A stretch of 64,000 nt of DNA from assembly GCA_001464455.1 (NCBI GenBank), contig LNEI01000027.1, positions 186,001 through 250,000 of the forward strand, read 5' to 3'. The DNA is from Acidobacteria bacterium Ga0077534 (GTDB lineage Bacteria; Acidobacteriota; Blastocatellia; Pyrinomonadales; Pyrinomonadaceae). A program made the position numbers and the translations under genes. Under the pieces are notes generated by a model, which saw only the letters and a list, made by a program, of their open reading frames with translations, was not told the DNA's origin and searched no databases. Of this stretch, positions 41,926-50,325 are shown piece after piece. The number at the start of each line of letters is the position of its first letter. Within the stretch, counting starts at the first letter, position 1.

Positions 41926-43083
41926 ATGAGCATAATTGACAGGATAAAGAGCGAAGCACTTAACCAGTTTATTGAGGTTATCGAATGGCTCGATAACACA
42001 GGCGATACGATGCTGTACCGGTTCCCGGTTGCCGGACAGGAGATCAAGAACGGTGCCCAGCTGATCGTGCGCGAATCGCAGGCGGCGGTCTTTGTTTTTG
42101 AGGGGCAGGTTGCAGACGTTTTTACGCCGGGCCGCTATACAGTCGAGGGTGGCAATACTCCTATCTTATCGAAACTCGGGGCTTGGAAATACGGCTTCAA
42201 TTCTCCGATCAAGTCTGAAGTTTACTTCGTTAACACAAAACAATTTACCGACATGAAATGGGGAACGTCCAACCCGATCATGCTTCGCGACGCGGATTTC
42301 GGTATCGTTCAGCTTCGTGCCTTCGGCGCATACAGCCTTCGCATCGCTGACCCGGGTGAGTTCATCAAGGAGATCTCGGGAACGAATGGAGCCTTCACAA
42401 CCGACGACATCGAAGGCCAGCTCAAGCGTGCGATCGTAACAGAGTTTTCAGACGCTATCGGTGAACTAAAGATACCAGCCCTCGATCTGGCGTCGCAGTA
42501 CAAGGAACTTGGCGAGAAGATCCGCACTTTTATCAACACCGATTTCAGCGGTTACGGGCTTGAAGTAACCAAGTTTTACGTCGAGAACGTCAGCGTGCCC
42601 GAGGCAGTCCAGGAAGCGATCAACAAGCGTGCTGCGATGGGTGCGATCGGAAATGTCGATCAGTACATGAAGTTTCAGGCGGCCGATGCTCTTCGAGATG
42701 CTGCGCAGAATGAAGGCGGCGGTGCCGGTCTTGGCGCTGGCCTCGGAGCGGGCTTTGCAATGGGCAATCAGATGGTCGGTGCTTTCGGCGGAATGCAGCA
42801 GGGCGGAGGCGGCGGAGGTGCCGCTCCGGCCGCGACCACTCCGTGTCCGAGCTGCGGGAAGGCAAATGCCGCCGGGGCAAAATTTTGTGCTGACTGCGGC
42901 GGAAAGATGGAAGTCGCCCATGTCCCGTGCGTGAAGTGCGGTGCGCAGCTTCGTGAGGGTGCTAAGTTCTGCTCGGAATGCGGATCCACACAAGAAAAGG
43001 CGAAATGCAGCGGTTGTCAATACGAACTTGCTGCGGGCGCTAAGTTCTGCCCTGAATGTGGGACGAAGACCGAAGCGGCCTAA
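41926..43083 (+). CDS. SPFH-domain protein with three C-terminal zinc ribbons
   Basis: GAGGAG lies eight bases before the ATG. Residues about 20-245 form the SPFH/virion-core-protein-like domain (for example QLIVRESQAAVFVFEGQ, FTPGRYTVE, DPGEFIKEISG). A Gly-rich linker (265-300) follows, then three double-CxxC ribbons (CPSCGKANAAGAKFCADCG; CVKCGAQ...CSECG; CSGCQ...CPECG). Such proteins assemble on membranes with stress-response partners; no such partner is adjacent. Membrane scaffold role inferred. Confidence 0.85.
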   Translation: MSIIDRIKSEALNQFIEVIEWLDNTGDTMLYRFPVAGQEIKNGAQLIVRESQAAVFVFEGQVADVFTPGRYTVEGGNTPILSKLGAWKYGFNSPIKSEVYFVNTKQFTDMKWGTSNPIMLRDADFGIVQLRAFGAYSLRIADPGEFIKEISGTNGAFTTDDIEGQLKRAIVTEFSDAIGELKIPALDLASQYKELGEKIRTFINTDFSGYGLEVTKFYVENVSVPEAVQEAINKRAAMGAIGNVDQYMKFQAADALRDAAQNEGGGAGLGAGLGAGFAMGNQMVGAFGGMQQGGGGGGAAPAATTPCPSCGKANAAGAKFCADCGGKMEVAHVPCVKCGAQLREGAKFCSECGSTQEKAKCSGCQYELAAGAKFCPECGTKTEAA

Positions 43084-43102
43084 GGAAAGAGGCAAAAGTA
43101 AG

Positions 43103-43136
43103 AAGGCAAAATAGGAGAACGTTCCTGTTTTGCCTT
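43103..43136 (+). terminator. 14-bp stem terminator after the SPFH gene
   Basis: Arms 43103-43116 and 43123-43136 match at 13 of 14 positions around a GAACGT loop, with AAGGCAAAA and TTTTGCCTT as the outer parts. Further AGGCAAAA/TTTTGCC-like units flank it, so it also resembles the stutter-type repeats of this genome. Confidence 0.7.
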
Positions 43137-43171
43137 TTGCCTTTTAACTTTTTACTTTAAGATTACGAATT

Positions 43172-43348
43172 ATGCCGATAAGCCCTGAACTTCTTGAGAT
43201 CCTCCGCTGCCCGAAATGTAAGACCGAGTTGCAGATCGACAACGCGCAGACGCGTTTGAAATGCCTAAATCCGGACTGCAGTCTCGTCTATCCGATCCGC
43301 GATGAAATACCTGTGATGCTGATCGAGGAAGCAACGGTGGAGAAATAG
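43172..43348 (+). CDS. Trm112-like zinc protein (YcaR/UPF0434), 58 aa
   Basis: Small gene with ATG at 43172 and TAG at 43346-43348. It reads ISPELLEILRCPKCKTEL, then LKCLNPDC, then LVYPIRDEIPVMLIEEA, the full Trm112 pattern with four cysteines. Eukaryotic and archaeal Trm112 activates methyltransferases; bacterial YcaR-type relatives have no settled role. It lies six bases before the next gene and is easily missed by length filters. Confidence 0.88.
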   Translation: MPISPELLEILRCPKCKTELQIDNAQTRLKCLNPDCSLVYPIRDEIPVMLIEEATVEK

Positions 43349-43353
43349 GTGGC

Positions 43354-43830
43354 ATGCCTGACACTCGCAGACAGGCGACGCTGTTTCTCGATCTTCCGCT
43401 CATCGAATCGATAAGACAGGAATTCAATCCCCGCCAAGCCGAATTAATATCAGCTCATGTCACGCTTTGCCGCGAGGATGAAGTCGAGGATTGGGTAGCT
43501 TTAGAAGAACGGATGAGAGATCTCCCTTCAGCCGTCACTCTTGAGTTTGGCTTTCCTGTTCGCGATGGCGACCTGGTTTATTTGCCCGGTATCGATAAGG
43601 ACGGATCGTTCCGCTCACTTCGCAAATATTTGCTCAATTCCGATCGTGTTCGCGATCACAAGCCGCACGTTACTTTAATTCACCCCCGGAATGGCAAGTG
43701 TACCGACAATATTTGGGAAACCCTTCGATCGAGGATTGAGCCATTCACTTATACCTTCCACGAATTGTCCTTTATACTTCAGCAAGATGGCGGTGTGTGG
43801 CAGACAGCACGTACCTTTCCGCTGAAATGA
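43354..43830 (+). CDS. 2'-5' RNA ligase-like (2H phosphoesterase) protein
   Basis: Two H-x-T motifs, SAHVTL near residue 34 and KPHVTLIHP near 104, define the 2H phosphoesterase fold. Members act on 2'-5' linked or cyclic phosphate RNA ends. The 158 residues match the family, and the spacing between motifs is normal. The substrate here is unknown. Confidence 0.82.
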   Translation: MPDTRRQATLFLDLPLIESIRQEFNPRQAELISAHVTLCREDEVEDWVALEERMRDLPSAVTLEFGFPVRDGDLVYLPGIDKDGSFRSLRKYLLNSDRVRDHKPHVTLIHPRNGKCTDNIWETLRSRIEPFTYTFHELSFILQQDGGVWQTARTFPLK

Positions 43831-43837
43831 CAGATCA

Positions 43838-44887
43838 TTGAAACCCGATTCGAATACAATTCACTGGCCGGAGGTTCAACGGGTACTCGTTGTGAAATTG
43901 CGCTCGATCGGAGACACGGTACTCGCCACACCGTCGCTCATGGCTCTGCGAAGAGCACTGCCGGATGCCCAAATCGATATTTTGCTGGAAGACTGGGTAG
44001 CTCCGCTTCTTCGCGGACAGCCTTCCGTCGATAATGTCATCGCTGTTAGCAAAAGCTCGGCAGACAGACTAAAAGTTGCTCTCTGGCTTCGCCGACAAAA
44101 ATACGACGTTGCATTTAACCTCCACGGCGGCACGACCGCTACATTTTTCACCGCAGCCTCGCGTGCTAAACACCGAGTCGGTTACGGCGATTATCAATAC
44201 TCATTTCTCTACAACCATCTACTTTCCTCAGCCTCCGATTTCTGGCAGAGCGAATTCACACACTCGGCTGAACAGCAACTCGCCCTGCTTGGGTTTGTCG
44301 GCATCCCGGTTGATCACCGGCCTAAAACGCGGCTGATAGTGTCAGACGAAGCTCTGATGAGCTTGATCGGAAGGGATCAGGAACGATTCCTTGAAACCCC
44401 ATTCGTTTTGATGCATCCTGCCAGTGCCTTTTCTACAAAGCAGTGGTCGACTGAGAACTTTGCCATAGTTGCAGAGTATCTGGCCGAACGCGGGTTGAAA
44501 ACAGTGGCCGTAGCATCGAAAGCTGAGAAAAAGGTGCTAACTGATCTGGCGGGTAAATCTCGAGTCCCAGTCACGGTCTTCGACGATCTGAGCTTGCCTG
44601 AGATCGCCGCTCTCGCGTCAAAGTCTGCTCTTTTCGTCGGCAACGACTCCGGCATAGCCCACATCGCTGCTGCCGTCGAAATACCAAGCATTGTCATCTT
44701 CGGTTCATCCAACCGCAATCACTGGCGACCATGGACAGATGCCCCAAACGAGATCGTTTGCAAGGAGTTTCAATGCCAACCGTGCCCGGGTTACGAATGC
44801 AAAGAATTTGGCCGCCCCAGATGTATCCTTGAGGTGGCTCCGTCGTCGGTTATTTCAGCGATCGAGAGAGTAATTTCGATGTGCTAA
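43838..44887 (+). CDS. Glycosyltransferase family 9 (heptosyltransferase-like)
   Basis: Transfers heptose-like sugars to lipopolysaccharide or related glycans in family members. It shows VLVVKLRSIGDTVLATPSL (N-terminal GT9 motif), FNLHGGTTATFF, VLMHPASAFSTKQWS and FVGNDSGIAHIAAA. A TTG at 43838 is the only start that retains the first strand; no ATG fits. Ends CPGYECKEFG-type Cys cluster and a C-terminal helix. Acceptor unknown. Confidence 0.87.
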   Translation: MKPDSNTIHWPEVQRVLVVKLRSIGDTVLATPSLMALRRALPDAQIDILLEDWVAPLLRGQPSVDNVIAVSKSSADRLKVALWLRRQKYDVAFNLHGGTTATFFTAASRAKHRVGYGDYQYSFLYNHLLSSASDFWQSEFTHSAEQQLALLGFVGIPVDHRPKTRLIVSDEALMSLIGRDQERFLETPFVLMHPASAFSTKQWSTENFAIVAEYLAERGLKTVAVASKAEKKVLTDLAGKSRVPVTVFDDLSLPEIAALASKSALFVGNDSGIAHIAAAVEIPSIVIFGSSNRNHWRPWTDAPNEIVCKEFQCQPCPGYECKEFGRPRCILEVAPSSVISAIERVISMC

Positions 44888-44899
44888 AATAAGTCTTCG

Positions 44900-45289
44900 A
44901 TGCGAATAATGGTTCGTTTGGCTTGCGGCGGACAATTGTTGATCCTGACCGCTTTACTCATCTCTCTCTGCTTTTCGCGGGGCGAGGGGGTGCATCTACT
45001 GCCCTTCAGTTGCGAACCCGTGACTGACAGCCAGTCGGTCGAGGCAGCCGATTCACCCGCATCGTTTACTTCAGGGATCGGAACTATCCGAGCCTCTGCA
45101 GTTAAGGATCTAACCAAAAAGAACGACCTCCAAAATCCCGATCTGCTCGCCTGTCAATCTTTTCGATTAACGGCACGATCGGTACAGGCAACCAAATATT
45201 TCTTGGCTGCGGCGGATGCTTTGCCGCTTAAAAAGCCGACAAAATTTGAGCTTACCTCAGCATCTGACCGCTCTCCTCCACTCACGTAA
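44900..45289 (+). CDS. Secreted hypothetical protein, 129 aa
   Basis: A signal or anchor helix near residues 8-25 (GGQLLILTALLISLCF) is followed by a polar, Ser/Ala-rich chain without recognisable domain. TAAAAT lies at 44885-44890, nine bases before the ATG, so the message would have almost no leader. The gene sits in the 500-base gap ahead of the transporter; modest confidence that it is real. Confidence 0.5.
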   Translation: MRIMVRLACGGQLLILTALLISLCFSRGEGVHLLPFSCEPVTDSQSVEAADSPASFTSGIGTIRASAVKDLTKKNDLQNPDLLACQSFRLTARSVQATKYFLAAADALPLKKPTKFELTSASDRSPPLT

Positions 45290-45396
45290 ACCTTCCTATA
45301 TCAGAGAAAAATGGCTGCGGGCGAAAGGATTTTCCTTATCAACCGCCGAACCCGCCGGGTGTGCAAACTGCTCACTCTGCGACGGAGGTGACACAC

Positions 45397-46419
45397 GTGA
45401 ACGAGAGAATATCAGACAATATCCACAATACTATTGATCCAAACCGCTTGGATCACCTACAGGATTCCATCCTGAACTATGTTCGAACGGATTTTCCACG
45501 ATTGAGCGAATCTCTAACAGTTGAGGGAGCCCTCAAGGTTATTCGCAGGCAAGGGGTTGGAGAACGGATCGTATATTTTTATGTGATCGATGCTGACGAG
45601 AAGCTGGTCGGTATAGTTCCTACCCGAAAGATGCTGACGTCCATGCCCGGAATTAGATTGGCCGAGATCATGTCGACCAACATAATCTCGCTGCCGCATA
45701 CCGCAAGCGTACTCGAGGCCTGTGAGCTTTTTGTTCGCCATAAGCTACTTGCGTTTCCAGTTTTGGACGAGCTGGGCAGGATATGCGGCGTCATCGATGC
45801 CGGTCTTTTTACTGAGGAAACTTTGACTTTTGCCGAGCGCCATCATTTCGACGACGTTTTTCAGATGATCGGCTTTGGCATCTCGCAGATCAAGGGGAAG
45901 TCGGTGTTCGCGAATTTTCGTTTCCGCTTCCCGTGGCTGATCGCGACGATGATCAGCGGCACAATATGCGCGCTGCTTACTGGCTATTTCGAGACGACAC
46001 TAGCTGAGGCGATCGTATTAGCCTTCTTTATGACTCTAGTCCTGGCTCTTGGCGAAAGTGTCAGTATCCAGTCCATGACCGTTGCCCTTCAGAATCTACA
46101 TATGGGCCTGCCGAGCGTCGCAAGCTTTGTTGAACAGCTCCGTCGCGAGGGGACAGCCACGCTGCTGTTGGGCGGAGCGTGTGGAATAACCGTTGGGATC
46201 GTGGCATTGGTTTGGCGCGGATCTCCGGAAGCGGCATTGATCATTGGATCGAGCATCGCTCTCGCCGTATTCATGGCAGGCTTGATCGGCCTGACCACGC
46301 CGACACTGCTTCATGCTATCCACGAAGAGTCCAAGATTGCCGCTGGACCCATCACACTCGCATTGACTGATATCATGACACTGCTTTTTTACTTCAATAT
46401 CGCGTCGGCAGTTTTATGA
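45397..46419 (+). CDS. mgtE: MgtE-like transporter with CBS domains
   Basis: A GGAGG site eight bases before GTG 45397 sets the start; the frame continues upstream without support. Two CBS domains (about 40-165: IRRQGVGERIVYFYVIDADE, IMSTNIISLPHTASVLEACE) precede a membrane domain of about five helices with ALGESVSIQSMTVALQ and a C-terminal half ending TDIMTLLFYFNIAS, matching MgtE. The usual N-terminal helical domain is absent, so it is a short variant. Mg2+ or other divalent cation transport is inferred. Confidence 0.85.
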   Translation: MNERISDNIHNTIDPNRLDHLQDSILNYVRTDFPRLSESLTVEGALKVIRRQGVGERIVYFYVIDADEKLVGIVPTRKMLTSMPGIRLAEIMSTNIISLPHTASVLEACELFVRHKLLAFPVLDELGRICGVIDAGLFTEETLTFAERHHFDDVFQMIGFGISQIKGKSVFANFRFRFPWLIATMISGTICALLTGYFETTLAEAIVLAFFMTLVLALGESVSIQSMTVALQNLHMGLPSVASFVEQLRREGTATLLLGGACGITVGIVALVWRGSPEAALIIGSSIALAVFMAGLIGLTTPTLLHAIHEESKIAAGPITLALTDIMTLLFYFNIASAVL

Positions 46420-46434
46420 TATGCGGCGCATTTA

Positions 46435-46463
46435 TTGACACTAAGTGCGCAAAAGACTAGTAT
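46435..46463 (+). promoter_or_regulatory. Sigma70 promoter of the ffh-rpsP cluster
   Basis: TTGACA (46435-46440), 17 bases, TAGTAT (46458-46463). Transcription would start near 46470, giving a 30-base leader before the ffh ATG at 46500 with no Shine-Dalgarno. Confidence 0.75.
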
Positions 46464-46499
46464 TTAGAGTTTCGACTATTGTAGCCGAACTGTCTCTAT

Positions 46500-47993
46500 A
46501 TGTTTGAGTCGTTATCCGACAAACTAAAGAAATCGCTCAAGAATCTGCGTGGCCAGGGCACCTTGACGCCTGAGCATGTGGATGCGGCTTTGCGCGAGAT
46601 CCGGATGGCTCTGCTTGAGGCGGACGTTAACTACAAAGTCGCCAAAGATTTCGTCGATGCGGTTCGCGTAAAGGCTGAGGGGCAGGAAGTTTGGCAGGAT
46701 CTGAAACCGCACGAGCAGGTAGTTAAGATCGTCTATGACGAGCTGAGCGAACTGATGGGCGGCACTTCGTCACGGCTTGTTTTTACCAAGCAAACGCCGA
46801 ACGTCGTAATGATCGTCGGTCTACAAGGTTCAGGTAAGACCACATCGACCGGTAAGATCTCGCGCTGGCTCGCTGACAACCAGGAACGTAAGCCTTTGCT
46901 TGTGTCCGTTGACGTATATCGGCCGGCGGCTCGTGAGCAGCTCCGGGTTGTCGGCGGCGCGGTAGGAATACAGGTTTACGAGGCGAAAGAGACTTCGGAC
47001 CCGATGACGATAGTTCGCGGTGCTGTGAAGCACGCGACGGAGTATGGCTTTGACACTCTGATGATCGACACGGCGGGCCGGCTTCACATCGACGATGAGT
47101 TGATGGTCGAGCTCGAATCGATCAAGGCCGAGACCAAACCGGTCGAGGTACTATTCGTCGCCGACGCGATGACCGGACAAGACGCGGTGCGTTCGGCAGA
47201 AGTTTTTCACGAGCGTATCGGCATCACGGGCGTTGTGCTGACGAAGATGGACGGCGACGCACGCGGCGGTGCGGCACTCTCTATCAAACAGGTCATTGGC
47301 CAGCCGGTTAAGTTTGTCGGCGTCGGCGAAAAATACGACGCTATTGAGCCTTTTTATCCCGACCGTATCGCCCAGCGAATCCTGGGAATGGGCGATGTTC
47401 TGAGCCTCATCGAGGAAGTTCAGGGCAAGATCGACGAGAAAGAAGCTCAAGAGCAGCTGCGGAAGATGACGAGCAATCAGTTTACGCTCGAAGATTTCGC
47501 AAACCAGCTCGGGCAGTTCAAAAAGCTCGGCTCGATGTCCAAACTGATGAAAATGCTCCCCGAGCAGATCACCGGCGGCATGCAGATCACTGACGAGCAG
47601 TCGGCAGTCGTCGATCATCAGATGAAACGCACCGAGGCGATCATCGGCTCGATGACCCGGCAAGAACGAAATAACCATAAAGTTATCGATGCCAGCCGAA
47701 AGACCCGTATCGCAAATGGCAGCGGCTCGACCATCGCCGAGGTTAATCAGCTTATTCGCCAGTATGAGCAGATGAAAAAGATGATGTCGCAGATGAGCCG
47801 CGGCGGCGGAATGTTCGGAGCATTGGGCAAAAAAATGATGGGCGGTCTGGCAGGTGGCTTAGGCGGCCTGCTTGGCGGCGGCGGCGATATGGGGCTCGAC
47901 GGGGACGACGATTTTGCGGGGAATAACGGCAACGGCGGCGAAAGCCTGTCGCAGCGTATCAAGAAGAAGAAGAGACACAAGAAGAGGAGATAG
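46500..47993 (+). CDS. ffh: Signal recognition particle protein Ffh
   Basis: The SRP54 GTPase targets nascent membrane proteins. NG domain motifs: GLQGSGKTTSTGK (G1), DVYRPAAREQL, DTAGRLHIDDELM (G3), TKMDGDARGGAAL (G4) and FVGVGEKYDAIEPF. The methionine-rich M domain (about 330-430) includes MKMLPEQITGG and the SRP-RNA-binding SGSTIAEVNQLI. The tail is Gly-rich and ends in a Lys/Arg cluster. Length 497 residues is slightly above average because of this tail. Confidence 0.97.
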   Translation: MFESLSDKLKKSLKNLRGQGTLTPEHVDAALREIRMALLEADVNYKVAKDFVDAVRVKAEGQEVWQDLKPHEQVVKIVYDELSELMGGTSSRLVFTKQTPNVVMIVGLQGSGKTTSTGKISRWLADNQERKPLLVSVDVYRPAAREQLRVVGGAVGIQVYEAKETSDPMTIVRGAVKHATEYGFDTLMIDTAGRLHIDDELMVELESIKAETKPVEVLFVADAMTGQDAVRSAEVFHERIGITGVVLTKMDGDARGGAALSIKQVIGQPVKFVGVGEKYDAIEPFYPDRIAQRILGMGDVLSLIEEVQGKIDEKEAQEQLRKMTSNQFTLEDFANQLGQFKKLGSMSKLMKMLPEQITGGMQITDEQSAVVDHQMKRTEAIIGSMTRQERNNHKVIDASRKTRIANGSGSTIAEVNQLIRQYEQMKKMMSQMSRGGGMFGALGKKMMGGLAGGLGGLLGGGGDMGLDGDDDFAGNNGNGGESLSQRIKKKKRHKKRR

Positions 47994-48057
47994 TGAACTG
48001 TGATATGTGAAAGGTGACAGGTAATTCTTGTTGCTCATCACTAATCACTCGACACTT
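47993..48057 (+). repeat. Heptamer stutter repeat between ffh and rpsP
   Basis: The left arm has four units at period seven (GTGAACT, GTGATAT, GTGAAAG, GTGACAG; 47993-48020) and the right arm three (ATCACTA, ATCACTC, GACACTT; 48037-48057). They are complementary in the GTGA/TCAC core, so the gap could fold into a hairpin. The first unit begins at the last base of the ffh stop. Confidence 0.75.
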
Positions 48058-48063
48058 GAGATT

Positions 48064-48315
48064 ATGTTAGCAATCAGTTTGATGAGAATGGGCGCGAAGG
48101 GTAAACCCTTCTATCGTCTGGTGGTAAAGGAAAAACGCAGCAAGCGTGACGGTAAGTATCTCGAAAATGTTGGTACTTACAATCCGATGCTGGATCCGGC
48201 TGAGGTCATTTTGAAGCATGACCGCATCAACTACTGGATCGGAGTTGGAGCTCAGCCGACCGACACGGTCAAGAGCCTGATCAAGAACAACCCAGTTGCA
48301 GTCGAGGAAGCCTAG
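48064..48315 (+). CDS. rpsP: 30S ribosomal protein S16
   Basis: SLMRMGAKGKPFYRLVVKEK, KYLENVGTYNPML and INYWIGVGAQPTDTV are diagnostic of bS16. The ATG at 48064 is used; the frame upstream is repeat sequence. 83 residues is normal. It is part of the conserved ffh-rpsP-khpA-rimM-trmD-rplS order. Confidence 0.97.
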   Translation: MLAISLMRMGAKGKPFYRLVVKEKRSKRDGKYLENVGTYNPMLDPAEVILKHDRINYWIGVGAQPTDTVKSLIKNNPVAVEEA

Positions 48316-48362
48316 ACAGTTGAGGAAGTCTAGTAATAGACTTTCCGGACTTCCAGGACCTT

Positions 48363-48596
48363 ATGAAAGAAGCTGTCGAAAGGATCATTAAATCGCTCGT
48401 TGGCGACCCGGAAGCCGTTGAGGTGACCGAAAGTGGCGACGGTAAAAACGTGCGCATCGAGGTTCGCGTAGGCGAGTCAGACATGGGGCGCGTCATCGGC
48501 CGTGAAGGCCGAACGGTAAAAGCGATCCGCAGCATTCTTTTTGTCGCTGGGCAAAAGCACGGTCGGCGATATCAGCTTGATCTGATCGAGGACTAA
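48363..48596 (+). CDS. khpA: KH-domain RNA-binding protein KhpA
   Basis: The 77-residue single KH domain shows VEVRVGESD-type strand (IEVRVGESDMGRVIGREG) with the G-x-x-G loop IGREGR and RSILFVAGQKHGRRY. In Gram-positive bacteria KhpA works with KhpB/Jag in RNA binding and cell division. Position between rpsP and rimM is typical. Confidence 0.93.
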   Translation: MKEAVERIIKSLVGDPEAVEVTESGDGKNVRIEVRVGESDMGRVIGREGRTVKAIRSILFVAGQKHGRRYQLDLIED

Positions 48597-48605
48597 GTCT
48601 GGAAA

Positions 48606-49118
48606 ATGGAAGATCTTGTCGCAATCGCGAAGATCGTCCGCCCACGTGGGCTTAAGGGCGAGGTCGTTGCAGAAATCTTGACCGATTTTCCTGAACGGTT
48701 CGAGTCGCTTGTTGACGTTAAATGCGTTGACATGAGCGGCAACCGAGCTGAATTGAAGATTGAAAGAGCGTGGTTTCAGAATGGCCGTGTGATACTCAAA
48801 TTCGCCGGTAACGACACGGTCGAAGCGGCAGAAGCCTTGCGTGGTTACGAGATCTGCGTTCCTGAATCTGACGCGGTAGACCTGGATGACGGCGAGTTTT
48901 TCGACTGGGAGCTTGAGGGTTGCAGGGTCGCTACAGTTGACGGAGCAGAGATCGGTGAGGTCCGAGAGCTAATGCGAACCGGCGGTACAGAACTTCTGGT
49001 AGTTGCCGGCGAGACAAAAGAGTTTTTGATACCCTTTGCGGAATCGATATGCGTAGAGGTCGATGTTGAAAACAAGTCGATAAAGATCGATCCGCCCGAA
49101 GGCCTTTTGGAATTTTAG
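48606..49118 (+). CDS. rimM: 16S rRNA processing protein RimM
   Basis: It assists 30S head assembly, binding S19. The N-terminal domain begins AIAKIVRPRGLKGEVVAEIL; the PRC-barrel C-terminal domain has DGEFFDWELEGCRVATVDG and ETKEFLIPFAESICVEVD. Length 170 residues is standard. Start 48606 follows 9 bases after khpA. Confidence 0.95.
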   Translation: MEDLVAIAKIVRPRGLKGEVVAEILTDFPERFESLVDVKCVDMSGNRAELKIERAWFQNGRVILKFAGNDTVEAAEALRGYEICVPESDAVDLDDGEFFDWELEGCRVATVDGAEIGEVRELMRTGGTELLVVAGETKEFLIPFAESICVEVDVENKSIKIDPPEGLLEF

Positions 49119-49183
49119 ATTGAGTCATTTGTTCATTGCTTCATTTCGAATGTTTCAATGACCAAATGAATAAATGAATCAAT
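49119..49183 (+). repeat. 27-bp arm inverted repeat between rimM and trmD
   Basis: Arms 49119-49145 and 49157-49183 match at 22 of 27 positions when inverted; both are built from TCATT/AATGA units. The trmD ATG (49174) lies inside the right arm, so folding would sequester the start. Similar in style to the other stutter repeats, with a different unit. Confidence 0.7.
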
Positions 49184-49899
49184 CAGTGATAATCGACGTC
49201 TTAACAATTTTCCCTGAGTTTTTCGACGCCGTCTTTGACTTTGGGATCATCCGGCGGGCTAAGTTGGCCGGGATAGTTGAAATCAACGTCCACGACATTC
49301 GCGAGTACGCGATGGACAAACATAGAATGGTCGACGATCGACCATTTGGCGGCGGCGACGGGATGGTTTTAAAGCCCGAACCGATCTTCGCGGCGATTGA
49401 AAATTTGGTTGGAATGAGCGACCGCGATGCGTATCCTCAAGGAACCCGCGTTGTGCTGCTTTCTCCGCAGGGAAAACCGTTTCAGCAAGCGGACGCGGTG
49501 GGGTTTTCCGAGGAAGCGAATCACATCGTTCTTATATGCGGCCGCTACGAAGGCGTTGACGAAAGGGTAAACGACGCTCTCGTGACTGACGAGATCTCGA
49601 TAGGCGATTACGTTTTGTCGGGTGGTGAACCGGCCGCGATAGTAGTTGTTGACAGCATCGTCAGACTTTTGCCAGAAGCTTTAGGCAGCGAAACATCGGC
49701 GGTGAACGACTCGTTCTCTAACGGGCTGCTCGATTGCCCGCACTACACGCGGCCAGCCGAGTTTCGAGGGATGAAGGTCCCCGAAGTTTTATTGAACGGC
49801 AATCATGCCCAAATTGAAAAATGGCGCTTCAAGAAGGCGCTTGAAAAGACCGAGGCGGTACGCCCCGATCTAATAACTAATGAAAATGGTGAACGTTAA
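49174..49899 (+). CDS. trmD: tRNA (guanine37-N1)-methyltransferase TrmD
   Basis: SPOUT knot enzyme that makes m1G37. Motifs: [64 protein letters not shown], and [10 protein letters not shown]. Length of 241 residues fits. The start codon is buried in an inverted repeat. Confidence 0.97.
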   Translation: MNQSVIIDVLTIFPEFFDAVFDFGIIRRAKLAGIVEINVHDIREYAMDKHRMVDDRPFGGGDGMVLKPEPIFAAIENLVGMSDRDAYPQGTRVVLLSPQGKPFQQADAVGFSEEANHIVLICGRYEGVDERVNDALVTDEISIGDYVLSGGEPAAIVVVDSIVRLLPEALGSETSAVNDSFSNGLLDCPHYTRPAEFRGMKVPEVLLNGNHAQIEKWRFKKALEKTEAVRPDLITNENGER

Positions 49900-49916
49900 C
49901 GGTAATTGCCGTTAAC
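49895..49916 (+). other. Small palindrome between trmD and rplS
   Basis: GTTAACGG (49895-49902) and CCGTTAAC (49909-49916) form a perfect 8-bp stem around TAATTG. It overlaps the trmD stop (TAA 49897-49899) and stands 20 bases before the rplS ATG, so it may tune L19 translation or be a pause site. Confidence 0.45.
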
Positions 49917-49935
49917 CTCTGGCCGAAGGAAAAAA

Positions 49936-50307
49936 ATGAATAGACTAGATTTTGTCGAAAAAGCACAGTTAAAAGAAAACATTCCCGCTTTCCAGCCGGG
50001 CGACACACTGCGTGTCTCGGTCCGCATCAAGGAAGGAAACAAGGAACGTCTTCAGGCGTTCGAAGGCATCTGCATCGCCATTAAGCACGGCGGCGTTCGG
50101 GAAACCGTTACTGTCCGTAAGGTCAGCTTTGGCGTCGGCGTCGAGCGTATCTTCCCGCTGCACGCGACCGTGATCGATCATATTGACGTGGTCCGCCGCG
50201 GTAAAGTTCGCCGTGCGAAACTCTATTACCTGCGTGACCTTCGCGGTAAAGCTGCTCGTATCAAGGAACGCGATACACGCGCTAAGAAAGTACAGCCCGG
50301 CAAGTAG
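49936..50307 (+). CDS. rplS: 50S ribosomal protein L19
   Basis: [53 protein letters not shown] and [23 protein letters not shown] are diagnostic of bL19. A GAAGGA site lies seven bases upstream of the chosen ATG. 123 residues, usual length. Confidence 0.97.
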   Translation: MNRLDFVEKAQLKENIPAFQPGDTLRVSVRIKEGNKERLQAFEGICIAIKHGGVRETVTVRKVSFGVGVERIFPLHATVIDHIDVVRRGKVRRAKLYYLRDLRGKAARIKERDTRAKKVQPGK

Positions 50308-50325
50308 TCGGCTAACCAAGAGACA

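Noticed and set aside
43838-43870. An ATG start for the GT9 gene
   Set aside because: No ATG exists before the conserved first strand; TTG at 43838 is accepted instead.
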